DNA of 51,807 nt from Candidatus Heimdallarchaeota archaeon (lineage in GTDB: Archaea > Asgardarchaeota > Heimdallarchaeia > JABLTI01): NCBI GenBank assembly GCA_019058165.1, contig JAHLVZ010000009.1, positions 1-51,807 on the forward strand, in the 5' to 3' direction. The notes beneath the pieces are model-generated. The model was not told the origin of the DNA, did not search any database, and saw nothing but the letters and a program-made list of their open reading frames with translations. The position numbers were made by a program, and so were the translations under genes. Below, piece after piece: positions 7,017 through 16,504 of the stretch. The stretch's first letter is position 1. Each line of letters opens with the position of its first letter.

Positions 7017-9440
7017 TTAGGAAACTCTCTGCCCTGACTTCTCAAGTCTTTGAGATATAAGATTAATTAAGGAGGAATAAATTTCTTCTATTTCTTTTTC
7101 AGATAAACCTAGCCAATCAAAGATTAATTTATCAAAAGCTCTTCTATCAAGAAGTTTTATCTCTTCGAAAATAGGTCTAATATTTCGCTCATGGATTGAT
7201 TGGAACTTCGTTAGTAGTTCATTTTTTAATTTATTTGGTAGTTTTCTAGGATCAATTATAGGGAGCATCACAAAATCATTTTTTGCATATTGTATAGCAC
7301 CTTTCCCTAAAGATGTTCGACCAAATACTTCTAAGAACGAATAAATTAAAGTTGTATTAAGTAAAGCAACAATGAGGTTTTTTTCTGCTTTAAATTCCTC
7401 ATGTAAAATTAAACCATAGAATGTTTGATCTTCAATCAAGTCATCTGAAGTATAACAAAAGAAGAATCGACGATCAATAAATCGACTGCAGAAAATATCA
7501 GCTGGAGATATTCTCTTTATTGAAAACCAAGATGGCTTATTATTGCGAATTGAAGGCACTTCCGGCCAGGGGATTTCTCCAATTGATTGTTGTTTCAAAG
7601 CGGTAGTTTGCTTTTGACCCCACTTGATATAATCTAAAGCTCCAGTTTTCTTTTTGCTGAGTAGCTCCTCCATTGTATAATTGCATGTGAATAACTTTGT
7701 TTCTAATTCGGAAGCTAAAATCTCTAGTCTTTGTATTTCTTTTGGGGTTTTCAGAACTGGAACTAAAAACTCATCACTAATCCCATACTCTTGTACCTTT
7801 TCATTATCTACTAAGAAGAATTCATTGATTCCAGTTTTAATGGGATAACGTATATGACCTATTTCTGCCAATTCTATAAATTTCTCTTTTAGTGAATCCA
7901 AAATGTTAATTATTATACTGGGAGCACGGAAATATAGAGAACCCCATTTTTCTCCGCGAAATTCATTGTCTTTTATTCCTTGATTGAGTAATTCACTTTG
8001 CTTCTTTGATGTTATTTTTATTTGATTATTCTCAAAAATTCCGGAGCTCGTAATGATGTTTAATCGATGAATTAATTGTAGGTCCCTATAATTAGGGAAC
8101 TTCAGCATGATGAATCGGACAGAGGAATCAGCAATTACTGTTGTTGATTTGGGATTAACTAAGAAAGTAATAGCAGTATTGACTGCTGCTGAAAATGATT
8201 TGCTACTTTGATTTGCATAGATTGCTTGTAACTGGTAATTTTCCAACAGAAATTTCTGAAAATTCATACCAAATTTTGCATCCAACCAAGAATTTGAGGT
8301 TACGAAACTAAGAATTCCTCCATCTTTTAGAAGACTCAATCCTCTATAAAAGAAATAGATATAGAAATCACTTTTTCTTTCTCGAGGTAAATTAACTTCT
8401 GAAAGGAAATAACTTTCAAGTTTTGAGTAGATATAATCTTTAATATTTGAGGTATTTTTGAGCTGATCTTTTATTTCCAACAGAAATTGCTCTTGTCGTA
8501 TAAAAGGAGGATTTCCTATTACTACATTAAATTTCTCTTTCATGTTTGTATTTTCAAGAGAACTTAGAATTGCATTTTCTTGTAGTATATTTAATTCTAA
8601 TGAAGCTGAACTAGTGTTTGTTAGAGCTTGCTGAAATAGCAATAATCTCAAATGACAAATAGAGATAGCTTCTGGATCAATATCTAATCCAAACAAGTTG
8701 TTCAAGAGGATGGTTTGTATAGTTTCTTGCAGTTGAAATTCTTCATCCAATAAATGATGAATTTTATTTTGAATTATTATTAAAAAATTTAGAAAACCTA
8801 GAAGGAAAGCTCCAGAACCGCAAGCAGGATCAAGTATTCGGATATTCTGAATCTGCTTTCTTAACAAAATCAAATCTTTCATGATAAAACCGGTTTGCAG
8901 TGATTCTAAATTCTTCCAAAATAATGAGACAAGTTGAGCTTTAGGAATTCTAGAATTAGTAACTAAGTATTGAAGTAGAGCTTCTTTACACATGAAATTT
9001 ACTTCATCATGTGAAGTGTAGAAAACACCTGTTTTCTGTTTTTCCTGACTTTGCAAGGTATTTTCAAAAAGTAACGAAAAAATGAATGGAGTTATCGATG
9101 AATCATTTTCATCTAACAACGATTCTTGCAGATTGTAATGAAATTTTGAAATGAGAGTTTGTGCAATAATATCAGCAAATTGTGTTTTGATAATTTTATA
9201 TAATTTAGGATCAGAAAGATTGTTCGATATGCTTTTAATATCAAATTGATTTTTGTTGGCTTGATTTAAGAATTCATTAATTAGCTGTTCCTTCACAACA
9301 AAATAGTAAGCTTGATGAAGCGCTGTTTGACTCTTGAGAGATTCTTTATCTAATTGAGTAGCAATCTTTTCAAAAATAGAGTAATACGTTTGAATGAATT
9401 GATTATAAATTGTATTTTTTTGATCCAAATCACGATTCAT
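7017..9440 (-). CDS. Eco57I/type IIG-like N6-adenine DNA methyltransferase without visible nuclease domain
   Basis: AdoMet-dependent adenine methylase. The helical N-terminal region leads into KTGVFYTSHDEV, the conserved entry to these domains. Motif I is ILDPACGSGAFLLGF and motif IV is IGNPPFIRQEQF. The C-terminal 350 residues resemble the TaqI/Eco57I-type target-recognition region (GRTSLGKGAIQYAKNDF near the end). Type IIG enzymes normally carry a PD-(D/E)xK nuclease at the N-terminus, and I cannot see one in the first 140 residues. At 807 residues it is shorter than full type IIG proteins, and no restriction partner lies beside it. It may be a solitary epigenetic methylase or part of a split system. 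It is convergent with the M20 gene (4 bp gap). Confidence 0.85.
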   Translation of the reverse strand: MNRDLDQKNTIYNQFIQTYYSIFEKIATQLDKESLKSQTALHQAYYFVVKEQLINEFLNQANKNQFDIKSISNNLSDPKLYKIIKTQFADIIAQTLISKFHYNLQESLLDENDSSITPFIFSLLFENTLQSQEKQKTGVFYTSHDEVNFMCKEALLQYLVTNSRIPKAQLVSLFWKNLESLQTGFIMKDLILLRKQIQNIRILDPACGSGAFLLGFLNFLIIIQNKIHHLLDEEFQLQETIQTILLNNLFGLDIDPEAISICHLRLLLFQQALTNTSSASLELNILQENAILSSLENTNMKEKFNVVIGNPPFIRQEQFLLEIKDQLKNTSNIKDYIYSKLESYFLSEVNLPRERKSDFYIYFFYRGLSLLKDGGILSFVTSNSWLDAKFGMNFQKFLLENYQLQAIYANQSSKSFSAAVNTAITFLVNPKSTTVIADSSVRFIMLKFPNYRDLQLIHRLNIITSSGIFENNQIKITSKKQSELLNQGIKDNEFRGEKWGSLYFRAPSIIINILDSLKEKFIELAEIGHIRYPIKTGINEFFLVDNEKVQEYGISDEFLVPVLKTPKEIQRLEILASELETKLFTCNYTMEELLSKKKTGALDYIKWGQKQTTALKQQSIGEIPWPEVPSIRNNKPSWFSIKRISPADIFCSRFIDRRFFFCYTSDDLIEDQTFYGLILHEEFKAEKNLIVALLNTTLIYSFLEVFGRTSLGKGAIQYAKNDFVMLPIIDPRKLPNKLKNELLTKFQSIHERNIRPIFEEIKLLDRRAFDKLIFDWLGLSEKEIEEIYSSLINLISQRLEKSGQRVS

Positions 9441-9572
9441 TCTTAACTCAAATATCCGTTAATTTATTGTAATCTATTATTGTTTTGGTTATAATAACTT
9501 AGAACAGCAAAATACTGATAAAATTACAATTTATCTCATTTAATAAGAATTAATTGGAGGATATTGATAAAA

Positions 9573-9889
9573 TTGTACGTTGTTTGTGTAACAGTGTATG
9601 TGAAAGAAGAAAACCAAGAAGAATTCACAAAAGCACTCTTGAGAATGCAAAAAACACTCGAGAAGAATCTTTGAATCTTCGATTTGATGTTTTACAGTGT
9701 TTGGATGATCCTAATCGATTTTTCCTCTATGAAGTTTACAAAGATGAGGGTGGTTTTGTATCTCATAAAGAAACTGATCATTACAAAATTTGGCGAGAAA
9801 CTGTTGCTCCTATGATGGCTCAACCTCGAGAAGGAATAAAACACAAGAATATCTTTCCAGTAGAGGAAGATGCTTTCATCTCAAGATAA
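9573..9889 (+). CDS. ABM/LsrG-like quinol-monooxygenase family protein, interrupted by a frameshift
   Basis: Two overlapping frames together give one complete small ABM-fold protein. The first frame starts at TTG 9573 with YVVCVTVYVKEENQEEF. The second continues NLRFDVLQCLDDPNRFFLYE, with conserved HKETDHYKIWRE and a KNIFP end. The join falls in the A4 run at 9629-9632; one extra A would restore a continuous protein of about 105 residues, the normal family length. The gene is therefore damaged by a 1-base deletion, a sequencing slip, or (less likely) recoded. Family members remove electrophilic quinones or act on autoinducer-like aldehydes. GGAGG at 9556-9560 is the probable ribosome site. 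It sits upstream of the iron alcohol dehydrogenase, a frequent type of partner. Confidence 0.75.
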
Positions 9890-9911
9890 TTTGTTTCTGG
9901 TTGTGGAATAA

Positions 9912-11096
9912 TTGGTTGATGAACTAAGATTCGATTTTCTTAACACACCACAGATAGTCTTTGGTAAAGGACGATTTCAAGAGATTGGAGATTTATTGGC
10001 ACAATATGGAAAAAGAATCCTAGTCATAGGTAGTAAAAGTGCTTTTTCTCAGATTAAAAAGCAATTTGAAGCTATCACTACTAAGAAGAAAATGAGTTAT
10101 GAAATAGTATTCATCAAAGGCGAACCCGATTTTCATCAAATTGATACTGGAGTAGAAGTTGGTATAAAACAAAAAGCAGAGGTAGTTCTGGGGATTGGTG
10201 GGGGAAGTGCAGTAGACGCTGGGAAAGCAGTTGCAGGCTTAATATCAAATGGAGGTTCAGCTAAAGACTATATGGAAGTCATTGGGAAAGGAAGTAAAAT
10301 CACAAAACAACCCCTCCCATATATAGCAATCCCAACTACTGCAGGTACTGGAAGTGAAGTAACTAAAAATGCAGTTGTGCTTTCAAAAGAAGATGGGTTG
10401 AAAGCTAGCATTCGTAGTCCTCTACTAATTCCAAAAGTTGCACTAATTGATCCTGAATTAATGGTAAATGTGTCACCGGAAGTAACTGCTTATTGTGGAT
10501 TAGATGCTTTGACTCAACTATTAGAATCTTATACATCTATCAAATCTCAACCAATAACTGATTCTTTAGCAATCCTTGGTATCAGAAGGATAACTAAATC
10601 TTTGATCCATGTGTTTGAAAACGGGGACGATGTTTCTTCTCGAGAGGATCTTGCTTTTGCGGCATTACTTAGTGGTATTTGCTTAGCTAATGCTGGGCTT
10701 GGTGCAGTTCACGGATTTGCTTCCCCCATAGGAGGGATGCTTGGAATTCCACATGGTGTTGTGTGTGGGGCATTACTCGCACCAGTTATTGAAGAGAATA
10801 TACGTCAAATGATTGCTGAAATCCCATTCAATGAAACACTTGCAAAATATGCTACATTAGGTGAATTATTAGTAGACCTAGTTTTCGAGGATATTAGAGA
10901 AGCAGCGGACCGTGTAATAGAGTATACAGAACAAATCTCAAGATTACTAAAAATACCAAAGTTATCAAAATATGGACTGTCAGAAAAGTATTTTGATAAA
11001 ATAATCGAGAAAGCAAAGAAATCTTCGAGTATGGGATACAATCCTGTAAAACTCTCAGATGAAGCACTTTACAGAATTTTGCTGAAAACTGTGTGA
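9912..11096 (+). CDS. Iron-containing alcohol dehydrogenase
   Basis: Group III metal-dependent alcohol dehydrogenase, which reversibly oxidises an alcohol or reduces an aldehyde with NAD(P). The N-terminal Rossmann-like domain has GIGGGSAVDAGKAV (cofactor-binding glycine loop, about residue 95). This is followed by IPTTAGTGSEVTKNAV and the metal-binding helix region AVHGFASPIGGMLGIPHGVV, which contributes two of the His ligands; the Asp/His pair is in the CGLDALTQLLESY segment. At 394 residues the length is usual. The start is TTG at 9912 with a weak GTGGA site. It lies 22 bp after the ABM-family gene, so the two are probably co-transcribed. Confidence 0.9.
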   Translation: MVDELRFDFLNTPQIVFGKGRFQEIGDLLAQYGKRILVIGSKSAFSQIKKQFEAITTKKKMSYEIVFIKGEPDFHQIDTGVEVGIKQKAEVVLGIGGGSAVDAGKAVAGLISNGGSAKDYMEVIGKGSKITKQPLPYIAIPTTAGTGSEVTKNAVVLSKEDGLKASIRSPLLIPKVALIDPELMVNVSPEVTAYCGLDALTQLLESYTSIKSQPITDSLAILGIRRITKSLIHVFENGDDVSSREDLAFAALLSGICLANAGLGAVHGFASPIGGMLGIPHGVVCGALLAPVIEENIRQMIAEIPFNETLAKYATLGELLVDLVFEDIREAADRVIEYTEQISRLLKIPKLSKYGLSEKYFDKIIEKAKKSSSMGYNPVKLSDEALYRILLKTV

Positions 11097-11211
11097 ATTT
11101 TTCCTATAGAGTTACCTTTTTTATATTACTTGAGGAATTCTTTTAACTAGCATACCGTTAGAAAACCTAGTTTTGGCATTATGTTAGTTTTAGTCTATAG
11201 GAGATTAGTCG

Positions 11212-12513
11212 ATGTATTCCCATGAATCGGGCAAGATTCCCAAGCGCATACGTGCGTCTGCAAATGATAATCTAAATTACTTACTCCGTAGTGGAACCGA
11301 CCAGCAGATTAACTTTATTTTTCACTTAAATGGGCACATTGATGATGAACGAATGAAAAAAGCAGTCCGACTAACAATGGATGCAGAACCCATTCTTGGG
11401 TGTAGATATGTAATAAATCGCAGAAGAGTATATTGGGAGAGAAGGGAGGATCTCGACGATCTTGAGTATTTCACTTTAATCGAATCAGAAAATCCAGAAG
11501 CCGAAATCAGAAAAATAGTTCTTTATCAAATAGACCCAAGCGTAGAATCAATAATTCAAATTAAAATAATAAGATCCATAGAGAAAGACATACTTTATAT
11601 CAAATCAGATCACAGCGTCATGGATGGTGGGGGATTTTACGATTATTTAACTCTCTTATGTGACACATACAACAAACTGATAGAAGATCCAAATTATCAA
11701 GTAGAACCCAACGTGCAGGCGTCTCGAGAATTAAGACAGGTTTTCAAGCATTACAGATTCCGAAAGAAAATGAGATCATTACTTCGTGATGAAGGTTACA
11801 TGCCAACTTGGTCTTTTCCTGCTATAGGAACCGGTAAAACCAAGAAAACTTATACTTTGAGAAAAATAGAGCCAGAGAGATTTGAGAGGATTAAAACTTA
11901 CGGAAAAGAGAGAAAAGCTACCTTAAATGATATGTTTCTAACAGCAGCTTTCAGATCTTTATTTGACTTGAAAAAACCTGTAGAGAATAAACCAATGACA
12001 ATTGCTGTTCCAACAGATCTCCGAGTTTTAATGCCAACAAAGAAAGCAGAAACAATTGCAAACCTGGTCTCTGCAACTTTTGTTTCACTAAAATATAACC
12101 CCGAAACAACTTTTGATGAAATGCTATTAGATGTTAACAAACAAATGACAAAGAAGAAGGGCATTCATTTAGGCATGGGTCAAACATACATGATTAACAA
12201 TCTTTTCCGATTACGATATGCTTGGGTGAGATGGTTAGCTAATAGAATCTATGGTGGGCTATACAAACGAGGGAAAATGCACCCAATTATTACTAATGTT
12301 GGAATGATAGATTCCCAGAAAAGATATTTTGGGGAAGTTGATGTTGAGGATGGCTATATCATTACTCCAATAAATTGGGCACCATCATTCAGCATGGGAA
12401 TAAGTTCCTACAACAAAAGAATCACTTTTAGTATTGCATTTTGTGAAGATTCTTATGATAAAAGAACGATTGAACAGTTTTTAGATTTGATTTTTGAAGA
12501 ATTACCTCAATAA
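11212..12513 (+). CDS. Condensation-domain/alcohol acyltransferase-like protein (HxxxDG)
   Basis: CoA-dependent acyltransferase fold of the condensation, PapA and wax-ester-synthase superfamily. The signature is SDHSVMDGGGFYDY (about residue 139), equivalent to HHxxxDG. Its catalytic His is the second position of the usual pair. A second-half TDLRVLMPTKKAETIANLVS resembles the floor-loop region. At 433 residues it is the size of a free-standing acyltransferase. No carrier protein or NRPS module is near, so a small-molecule or lipid ester/amide product is more likely than peptide synthesis. GGAG eight bases before the ATG is a strong ribosome site, and a separate promoter in the 115-bp gap is likely. 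Confidence 0.75.
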   Translation: MYSHESGKIPKRIRASANDNLNYLLRSGTDQQINFIFHLNGHIDDERMKKAVRLTMDAEPILGCRYVINRRRVYWERREDLDDLEYFTLIESENPEAEIRKIVLYQIDPSVESIIQIKIIRSIEKDILYIKSDHSVMDGGGFYDYLTLLCDTYNKLIEDPNYQVEPNVQASRELRQVFKHYRFRKKMRSLLRDEGYMPTWSFPAIGTGKTKKTYTLRKIEPERFERIKTYGKERKATLNDMFLTAAFRSLFDLKKPVENKPMTIAVPTDLRVLMPTKKAETIANLVSATFVSLKYNPETTFDEMLLDVNKQMTKKKGIHLGMGQTYMINNLFRLRYAWVRWLANRIYGGLYKRGKMHPIITNVGMIDSQKRYFGEVDVEDGYIITPINWAPSFSMGISSYNKRITFSIAFCEDSYDKRTIEQFLDLIFEELPQ

Positions 12514-12635
12514 TGAGATTTTGATAAAAATTGCTACTCTTAGAATAAATTTATGATATTTTTAACAACATCATCGTTTTATAGTGGTAATTGAATTAGT
12601 TCTAACAGATATTTATCCCATCACAGGTGAACAAG

Positions 12636-13691
12636 ATGGATAATTTAGAGTGGAGAAAAAAGGCACTGAAAATCTGGCAACCACCAGATGATTGGCAAAA
12701 AATCACTACAATTGAAGCTCACTCTGCCGGAGAACCATTACGAATACTAATTGATGGTTTCCCAGAAATAAAAGGTACGACAATTCTTGAGCGACGACGT
12801 TATGTAAAAGAAAATTATGACTTCCTAAGAACAGCATTAATGTGGGAACCAAGAGGACATGCAGACATGTACGGTTGTATAATTACTCCACCAGAGAATC
12901 CGGACTCAGATTTTGGTGTTTTATTCCTTCATAATGAAGGATATAGTACTATGTGTGGACACGGGATAATTGCTGTGACAACCGTTGCTCTTGAGACAGA
13001 TTTGTTACCTAATAATCGTCCTGAGAAAATGGTCAAAATAGACACACCTGCAGGATTAGTCACTGCTTTCGCGAGAATAAATGGTAAAAGAGTGGAGAGT
13101 GTTCATTTCCTAAACGTTCCTTCATTTGTTTTTGCCAAAGATGAAAAAGTAGATGTCCCAGGTTTGGGAGAAGTAAACTTTGATATTGCTTTTGGGGGAG
13201 CCTTCTATGCTCTTGTTCAAGCTGATGAAGTAAATGTAGGTTTAACCTCAGCTAGTTTTCGAGAATTGATAGACAAAGGTATGGTAATCAAACAAGCTGT
13301 AATGAAGAATTTTGATATTATTCATCCATTTAGAAGTGATTTAAATTTCTTATACGGAACGATTTTCATAGGTTCACCACTCGAAGAAGGGTCAGATAGT
13401 AGGAATGTCTGTATCTTCGCAGAAGGGGAAGTGGATAGATGCCCAACTGGAACTGGTGTGAGTGCTCGGATGGCATTACATTACTCGAGAGGAGAAATCG
13501 GACTGAACGAACCATTGGTAATTGAGAGTATTATTGGAAGCAAATATACTGGAAGTGTTGTCGAAGCAGTGAAATATGGTCCATATGATGCAGTAATACC
13601 TCGAGTAGAGGGAACAGCACATATCACGGGAAAAAATGAATTTTGGATAGATCCAAAAGATCCTCTTAAAAGAGGATTCATACTTCGATGA
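12636..13691 (+). CDS. Proline racemase family protein, C/T type: probable trans-3-hydroxy-L-proline dehydratase
   Basis: The proline racemase fold is clear from SAGEPLRI at the N-terminus, TMCGHGIIAV with the first catalytic Cys, and DRCPTGTGVSARMALHY. In racemases and 4-hydroxyproline epimerases the second motif is DRSPCGTG with a catalytic Cys. Here that position is Thr, the signature of trans-3-hydroxy-L-proline dehydratase (for example human L3HYPDH). The product would be delta1-pyrroline-2-carboxylate. The downstream gene, 11 bp away, belongs to the family containing the reductase for that product. I chose ATG 12636, five bases after AGGTGA; an in-frame GTG lies nine bases upstream at 12627. 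Confidence 0.85.
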   Translation: MDNLEWRKKALKIWQPPDDWQKITTIEAHSAGEPLRILIDGFPEIKGTTILERRRYVKENYDFLRTALMWEPRGHADMYGCIITPPENPDSDFGVLFLHNEGYSTMCGHGIIAVTTVALETDLLPNNRPEKMVKIDTPAGLVTAFARINGKRVESVHFLNVPSFVFAKDEKVDVPGLGEVNFDIAFGGAFYALVQADEVNVGLTSASFRELIDKGMVIKQAVMKNFDIIHPFRSDLNFLYGTIFIGSPLEEGSDSRNVCIFAEGEVDRCPTGTGVSARMALHYSRGEIGLNEPLVIESIIGSKYTGSVVEAVKYGPYDAVIPRVEGTAHITGKNEFWIDPKDPLKRGFILR

Positions 13692-13702
13692 GAGGATGAA
13701 AA

Positions 13703-14695
13703 ATGACCCAAAATGAAATTAGATTTCTAACTGCAGCAGATGTAAAAAAAGCTTTACCGATGAGTCAAGCCATTGAAGTTATGAAGCAAGCTTTTGTTTT
13801 ACTATCAGAGAACAAAGCAGTGATCCCTCAAAGAATACATCTTGGTGTTCCAGAATACAAAGGTGATGTATTAGTTATGCCAATTTATTTGCCTGATTTG
13901 GAAAGAATTGGTTTAAAAACCATCACTTTATTTGATGATAATCCGAAAAAAAATCTTCCACTTATTCATGCTTTAATTACAGTTTTTGATGCAACAAATG
14001 GGCGACCAATAGCGATAATGGATGGAAGTTATTTAACAGCTTTACGAACTGGAGCAGGATCTGGATTAGCAACCAGTTTGTTATCTCGAGAAGACTCTCA
14101 AGTAGCAGCAATTTTCGGAGCTGGAGAGCAAGGCCGAACTCAATTAGAAGCTATCTGTACTGTGAGATCGATTAAGAAAGCATTGATTTATGATATAAAT
14201 AAAACAAAAGCAGAACGATTTGCTAGTGAAATGAGTAATCAACTCTCTATCCTAGTTGAAGTAGCTGCAACGAATACGGATTTGAAAGAAGCTGATATTA
14301 TTTGTACTGCTACAAATTCAGCAAAACCAGTTTTCTCTGATAGCGATCTTAAACCCGGTGTTCATATAAATTCAATTGGGGCTTATAAACCGAACAAACG
14401 AGAGGTACCAACTGAAACTATACAAAAAGCGAAAGTTGTTGTGGACCACAAAGAATCATGTCTAATAGAAGCTGGAGAATTACTCATACCAATAAAAGAG
14501 GGAATCATCACTAAAAATCATATTATAGCAGAATTAGGGGAGATTATAAGCAGTAAGAAGCAAATAAGAAAATCTGAAGAAGAAATAACCTTCTTCAAAT
14601 CAGTAGGAAACGCTATTCAAGATTTGACTACAGCAAACGAAGTAATTAAAGCTGCAAACAGTCTTAACATAGGTCAAATTTTAAAATTAGAGTGA
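13703..14695 (+). CDS. Ornithine cyclodeaminase/mu-crystallin family, probable delta1-pyrroline-2-carboxylate reductase
   Basis: NAD(P)-dependent family member with MDGSYLTALRTGAGSGLATS (substrate-binding Arg and entry to the Rossmann domain, about residues 112-131) and the dinucleotide loop AIFGAGEQGRTQLEA (about 136). DIICTATNSAKPVF and GVHINSIGAYKPN are typical later motifs. Ornithine cyclodeaminase, ketimine reductase and pyrroline-2-carboxylate reductase share this fold. The adjacent C/T-type proline-racemase homologue points to reduction of pyrroline-2-carboxylate to L-proline. GAGGATG precedes the ATG. Its 3' end overlaps the convergent binding-protein gene by nine bases. Confidence 0.85.
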   Translation: MTQNEIRFLTAADVKKALPMSQAIEVMKQAFVLLSENKAVIPQRIHLGVPEYKGDVLVMPIYLPDLERIGLKTITLFDDNPKKNLPLIHALITVFDATNGRPIAIMDGSYLTALRTGAGSGLATSLLSREDSQVAAIFGAGEQGRTQLEAICTVRSIKKALIYDINKTKAERFASEMSNQLSILVEVAATNTDLKEADIICTATNSAKPVFSDSDLKPGVHINSIGAYKPNKREVPTETIQKAKVVVDHKESCLIEAGELLIPIKEGIITKNHIIAELGEIISSKKQIRKSEEEITFFKSVGNAIQDLTTANEVIKAANSLNIGQILKLE

Positions 14696-16504
14696 CTTTA
14701 CTCGAGACAAGTTAATTTTTCGTATAAAGTAATAGCAACCTCCAATTAAAGCGATAATACTGGTTATTGTAACTAATCCTAAACCAACATTGGTACTAGT
14801 TCCTATGAAAAATTCTGAAATATCATAACCAGCTAAGCTCAGATGGTGCAAAGCTAAACTTGTGCTGTACTCAAGCATTTCCAATGTATCATCAAAACCC
14901 ACTGCTCCTTTTGGAAACGCAGTTATTCCAGGAATTCCTAAACCCTCAAGTTCATTATCAATGAAATCAACTCGAGGAATCATATGACTAATTGCTTTTC
15001 GGATGTGTTTTCCGGATTCAGGGCTGGATATGGGGCACAGTTCACCAGTTCCAATTATCGGATGTAATGTATTAAATGCCATTTCCTGTGACATCTGTTC
15101 AGCTACTACCTCATATTTTGTTCCAATAGGAATTTCTGATATTTGTAAATAATATGGAGAGTCCACCATGTCGATATCCCCAGCAGCAAGAGCTGCAAGA
15201 GCACTTTCTTCGTTTTCATAAAATTCAAAATAAATATCTTCAAAGTAAGGTGTAATTCCTGACCAATCATCAAAGAAAGTATTTCGCTTCAAATGAATTA
15301 TAGTATTTATTTCATCAAAATCTTCCAAATAATATGGTCCAATACCCATAATATTGGAATCCATTGTGTTATTCAATGCCCAAGTAAGAGCTTGCGCTTC
15401 TTGGTCTTCAGGCAAAATATCCTCCCAAATGTGTTTTGGAAGAATATCAAATGCTAAATTACGTTCTTGAAATGCAAAAGATTCATTGAATGTTATTGTT
15501 AAATCAAATTCCGAATTTATAACTACGGATTCATTTGTAAGATATCTTGAATAGTAATCATAATGAGCAAAATCTGGATTGATTAAAAGCTCATAAGTAT
15601 ATTTGATGTCACTTGCATTACATTTAGTTCCATCAGCGAATTTCAAATTAGGATTAAGTTGAACTTGATATGTTAAGCCGTCTGTTGTATTCACAGAATT
15701 ACATGCATATGGTCCATAGCTTCTATTATATGGTGTTTCTGCAGTTCTTTCTACTAAACCTCCAAAAACTTGGTTGCTCCAATAATCAGCATAATATTCT
15801 ACTATATGGTACGGATTAAAGTTCTCAAATCCAGCGAAGGTCGCGTAATGAAATTCTGTTTGACCTGGAATCTCCCATTCAGTCATATCCTGGTGATCAG
15901 AATTCCATAGGATTCCATCCCAAGAATCTTGGTCAAAATTTGCATCCATCGCAAATATTGATACGCGATACATCAGTGTTGCAGATGGAATATCCTCGTA
16001 AAGATACTCTTGTATTTTCTTAGACCAATATATACGCGATTCTATATCAAAAGAATTTGTCATTTGATAGATTGCTTCATCCATATCTGAGCTGTTGTAC
16101 TGGTAAAAATTATCCCCATTTGGAACAATAGAAGCACTATCATAAATTCCAGTGAAATCAACATCTAAACGTAAACCCCACCCAATAAAGAGAATATCAA
16201 AACCTCCTTCATCATAGGTGCCTATTGGGTACGGACCAGGATGACCCCATGTTCTAGGAGATATTTGTGCCCAACCTGTTTGATCAAACACTTCAATTCC
16301 AATACCAATCTTTGGTAATTGTTCAACCATTTCTACAGACCACATTGGCCTTGCAGGAGAAGTAAATGGTGCTAGAATACTTATAGAGAAGAAGGGTTCT
16401 GGCAAATCACCTTGTAGATCATCAGTTACTGTAAAAACTGTAGTTAGAAACATTATCAATAGAAGTATGAACAGTGATTTCTTTGTATTCACTTTTCTAT
16501 TCAT
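14687..16504 (-). CDS. Family 5 solute-binding protein with swapped domain halves, membrane anchored
   Basis: The N-terminus has a signal segment (SLFILLLIMFLTTVFTV). Residues about 40-190 correspond to the C-terminal part of DppA/OppA-like proteins: the LPKIGIGIEVFD strand, FDILFIGWG, NFYQYNSSDMD and IQEYLYEDIPSATLMY. Residues about 215-560 correspond to the N-terminal part: FENFNPYH, GLVERT, TDGLTYQVQLNPNLKFADG, DILPKHIWE, MGIGPYYLED and HIRKAISHMIPR. The protein then ends with LAGYDISEFFIGTSTN, one transmembrane helix and a basic tail. This is family 5 order, circularly permuted. The natural ligand (peptide, sugar or other) cannot be inferred. ATGA overlap with the upstream paralogue implies translational coupling. 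No permease gene is in the window. Confidence 0.85.
   Translation of the reverse strand: MNRKVNTKKSLFILLLIMFLTTVFTVTDDLQGDLPEPFFSISILAPFTSPARPMWSVEMVEQLPKIGIGIEVFDQTGWAQISPRTWGHPGPYPIGTYDEGGFDILFIGWGLRLDVDFTGIYDSASIVPNGDNFYQYNSSDMDEAIYQMTNSFDIESRIYWSKKIQEYLYEDIPSATLMYRVSIFAMDANFDQDSWDGILWNSDHQDMTEWEIPGQTEFHYATFAGFENFNPYHIVEYYADYWSNQVFGGLVERTAETPYNRSYGPYACNSVNTTDGLTYQVQLNPNLKFADGTKCNASDIKYTYELLINPDFAHYDYYSRYLTNESVVINSEFDLTITFNESFAFQERNLAFDILPKHIWEDILPEDQEAQALTWALNNTMDSNIMGIGPYYLEDFDEINTIIHLKRNTFFDDWSGITPYFEDIYFEFYENEESALAALAAGDIDMVDSPYYLQISEIPIGTKYEVVAEQMSQEMAFNTLHPIIGTGELCPISSPESGKHIRKAISHMIPRVDFIDNELEGLGIPGITAFPKGAVGFDDTLEMLEYSTSLALHHLSLAGYDISEFFIGTSTNVGLGLVTITSIIALIGGCYYFIRKINLSRVKSL

Noticed and set aside
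7017..9440. Complete type IIG restriction-modification enzyme
   Set aside because: No nuclease motif was seen in the N-terminal 140 residues and the length is short for a fused enzyme, so only the methylase function is claimed.
9627..9641. Programmed ribosomal frameshift site in the ABM-family gene
   Set aside because: No classic slippery heptamer plus downstream structure is evident and the family is not known for recoding; a homopolymer error or mutation is simpler.
9554..9889. Single continuous 111-residue gene from TTG 9554
   Set aside because: Its first 30 residues are arginine/cysteine-rich and unlike the ABM family, while the overlapping +1 frame gives the expected N-terminus; a frameshift explains the data better.
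12636..13691. Annotation as proline racemase or 4-hydroxyproline epimerase
   Set aside because: The second catalytic Cys is replaced by Thr (DRCPTGTG), which removes racemase/epimerase chemistry and matches the dehydratase type.
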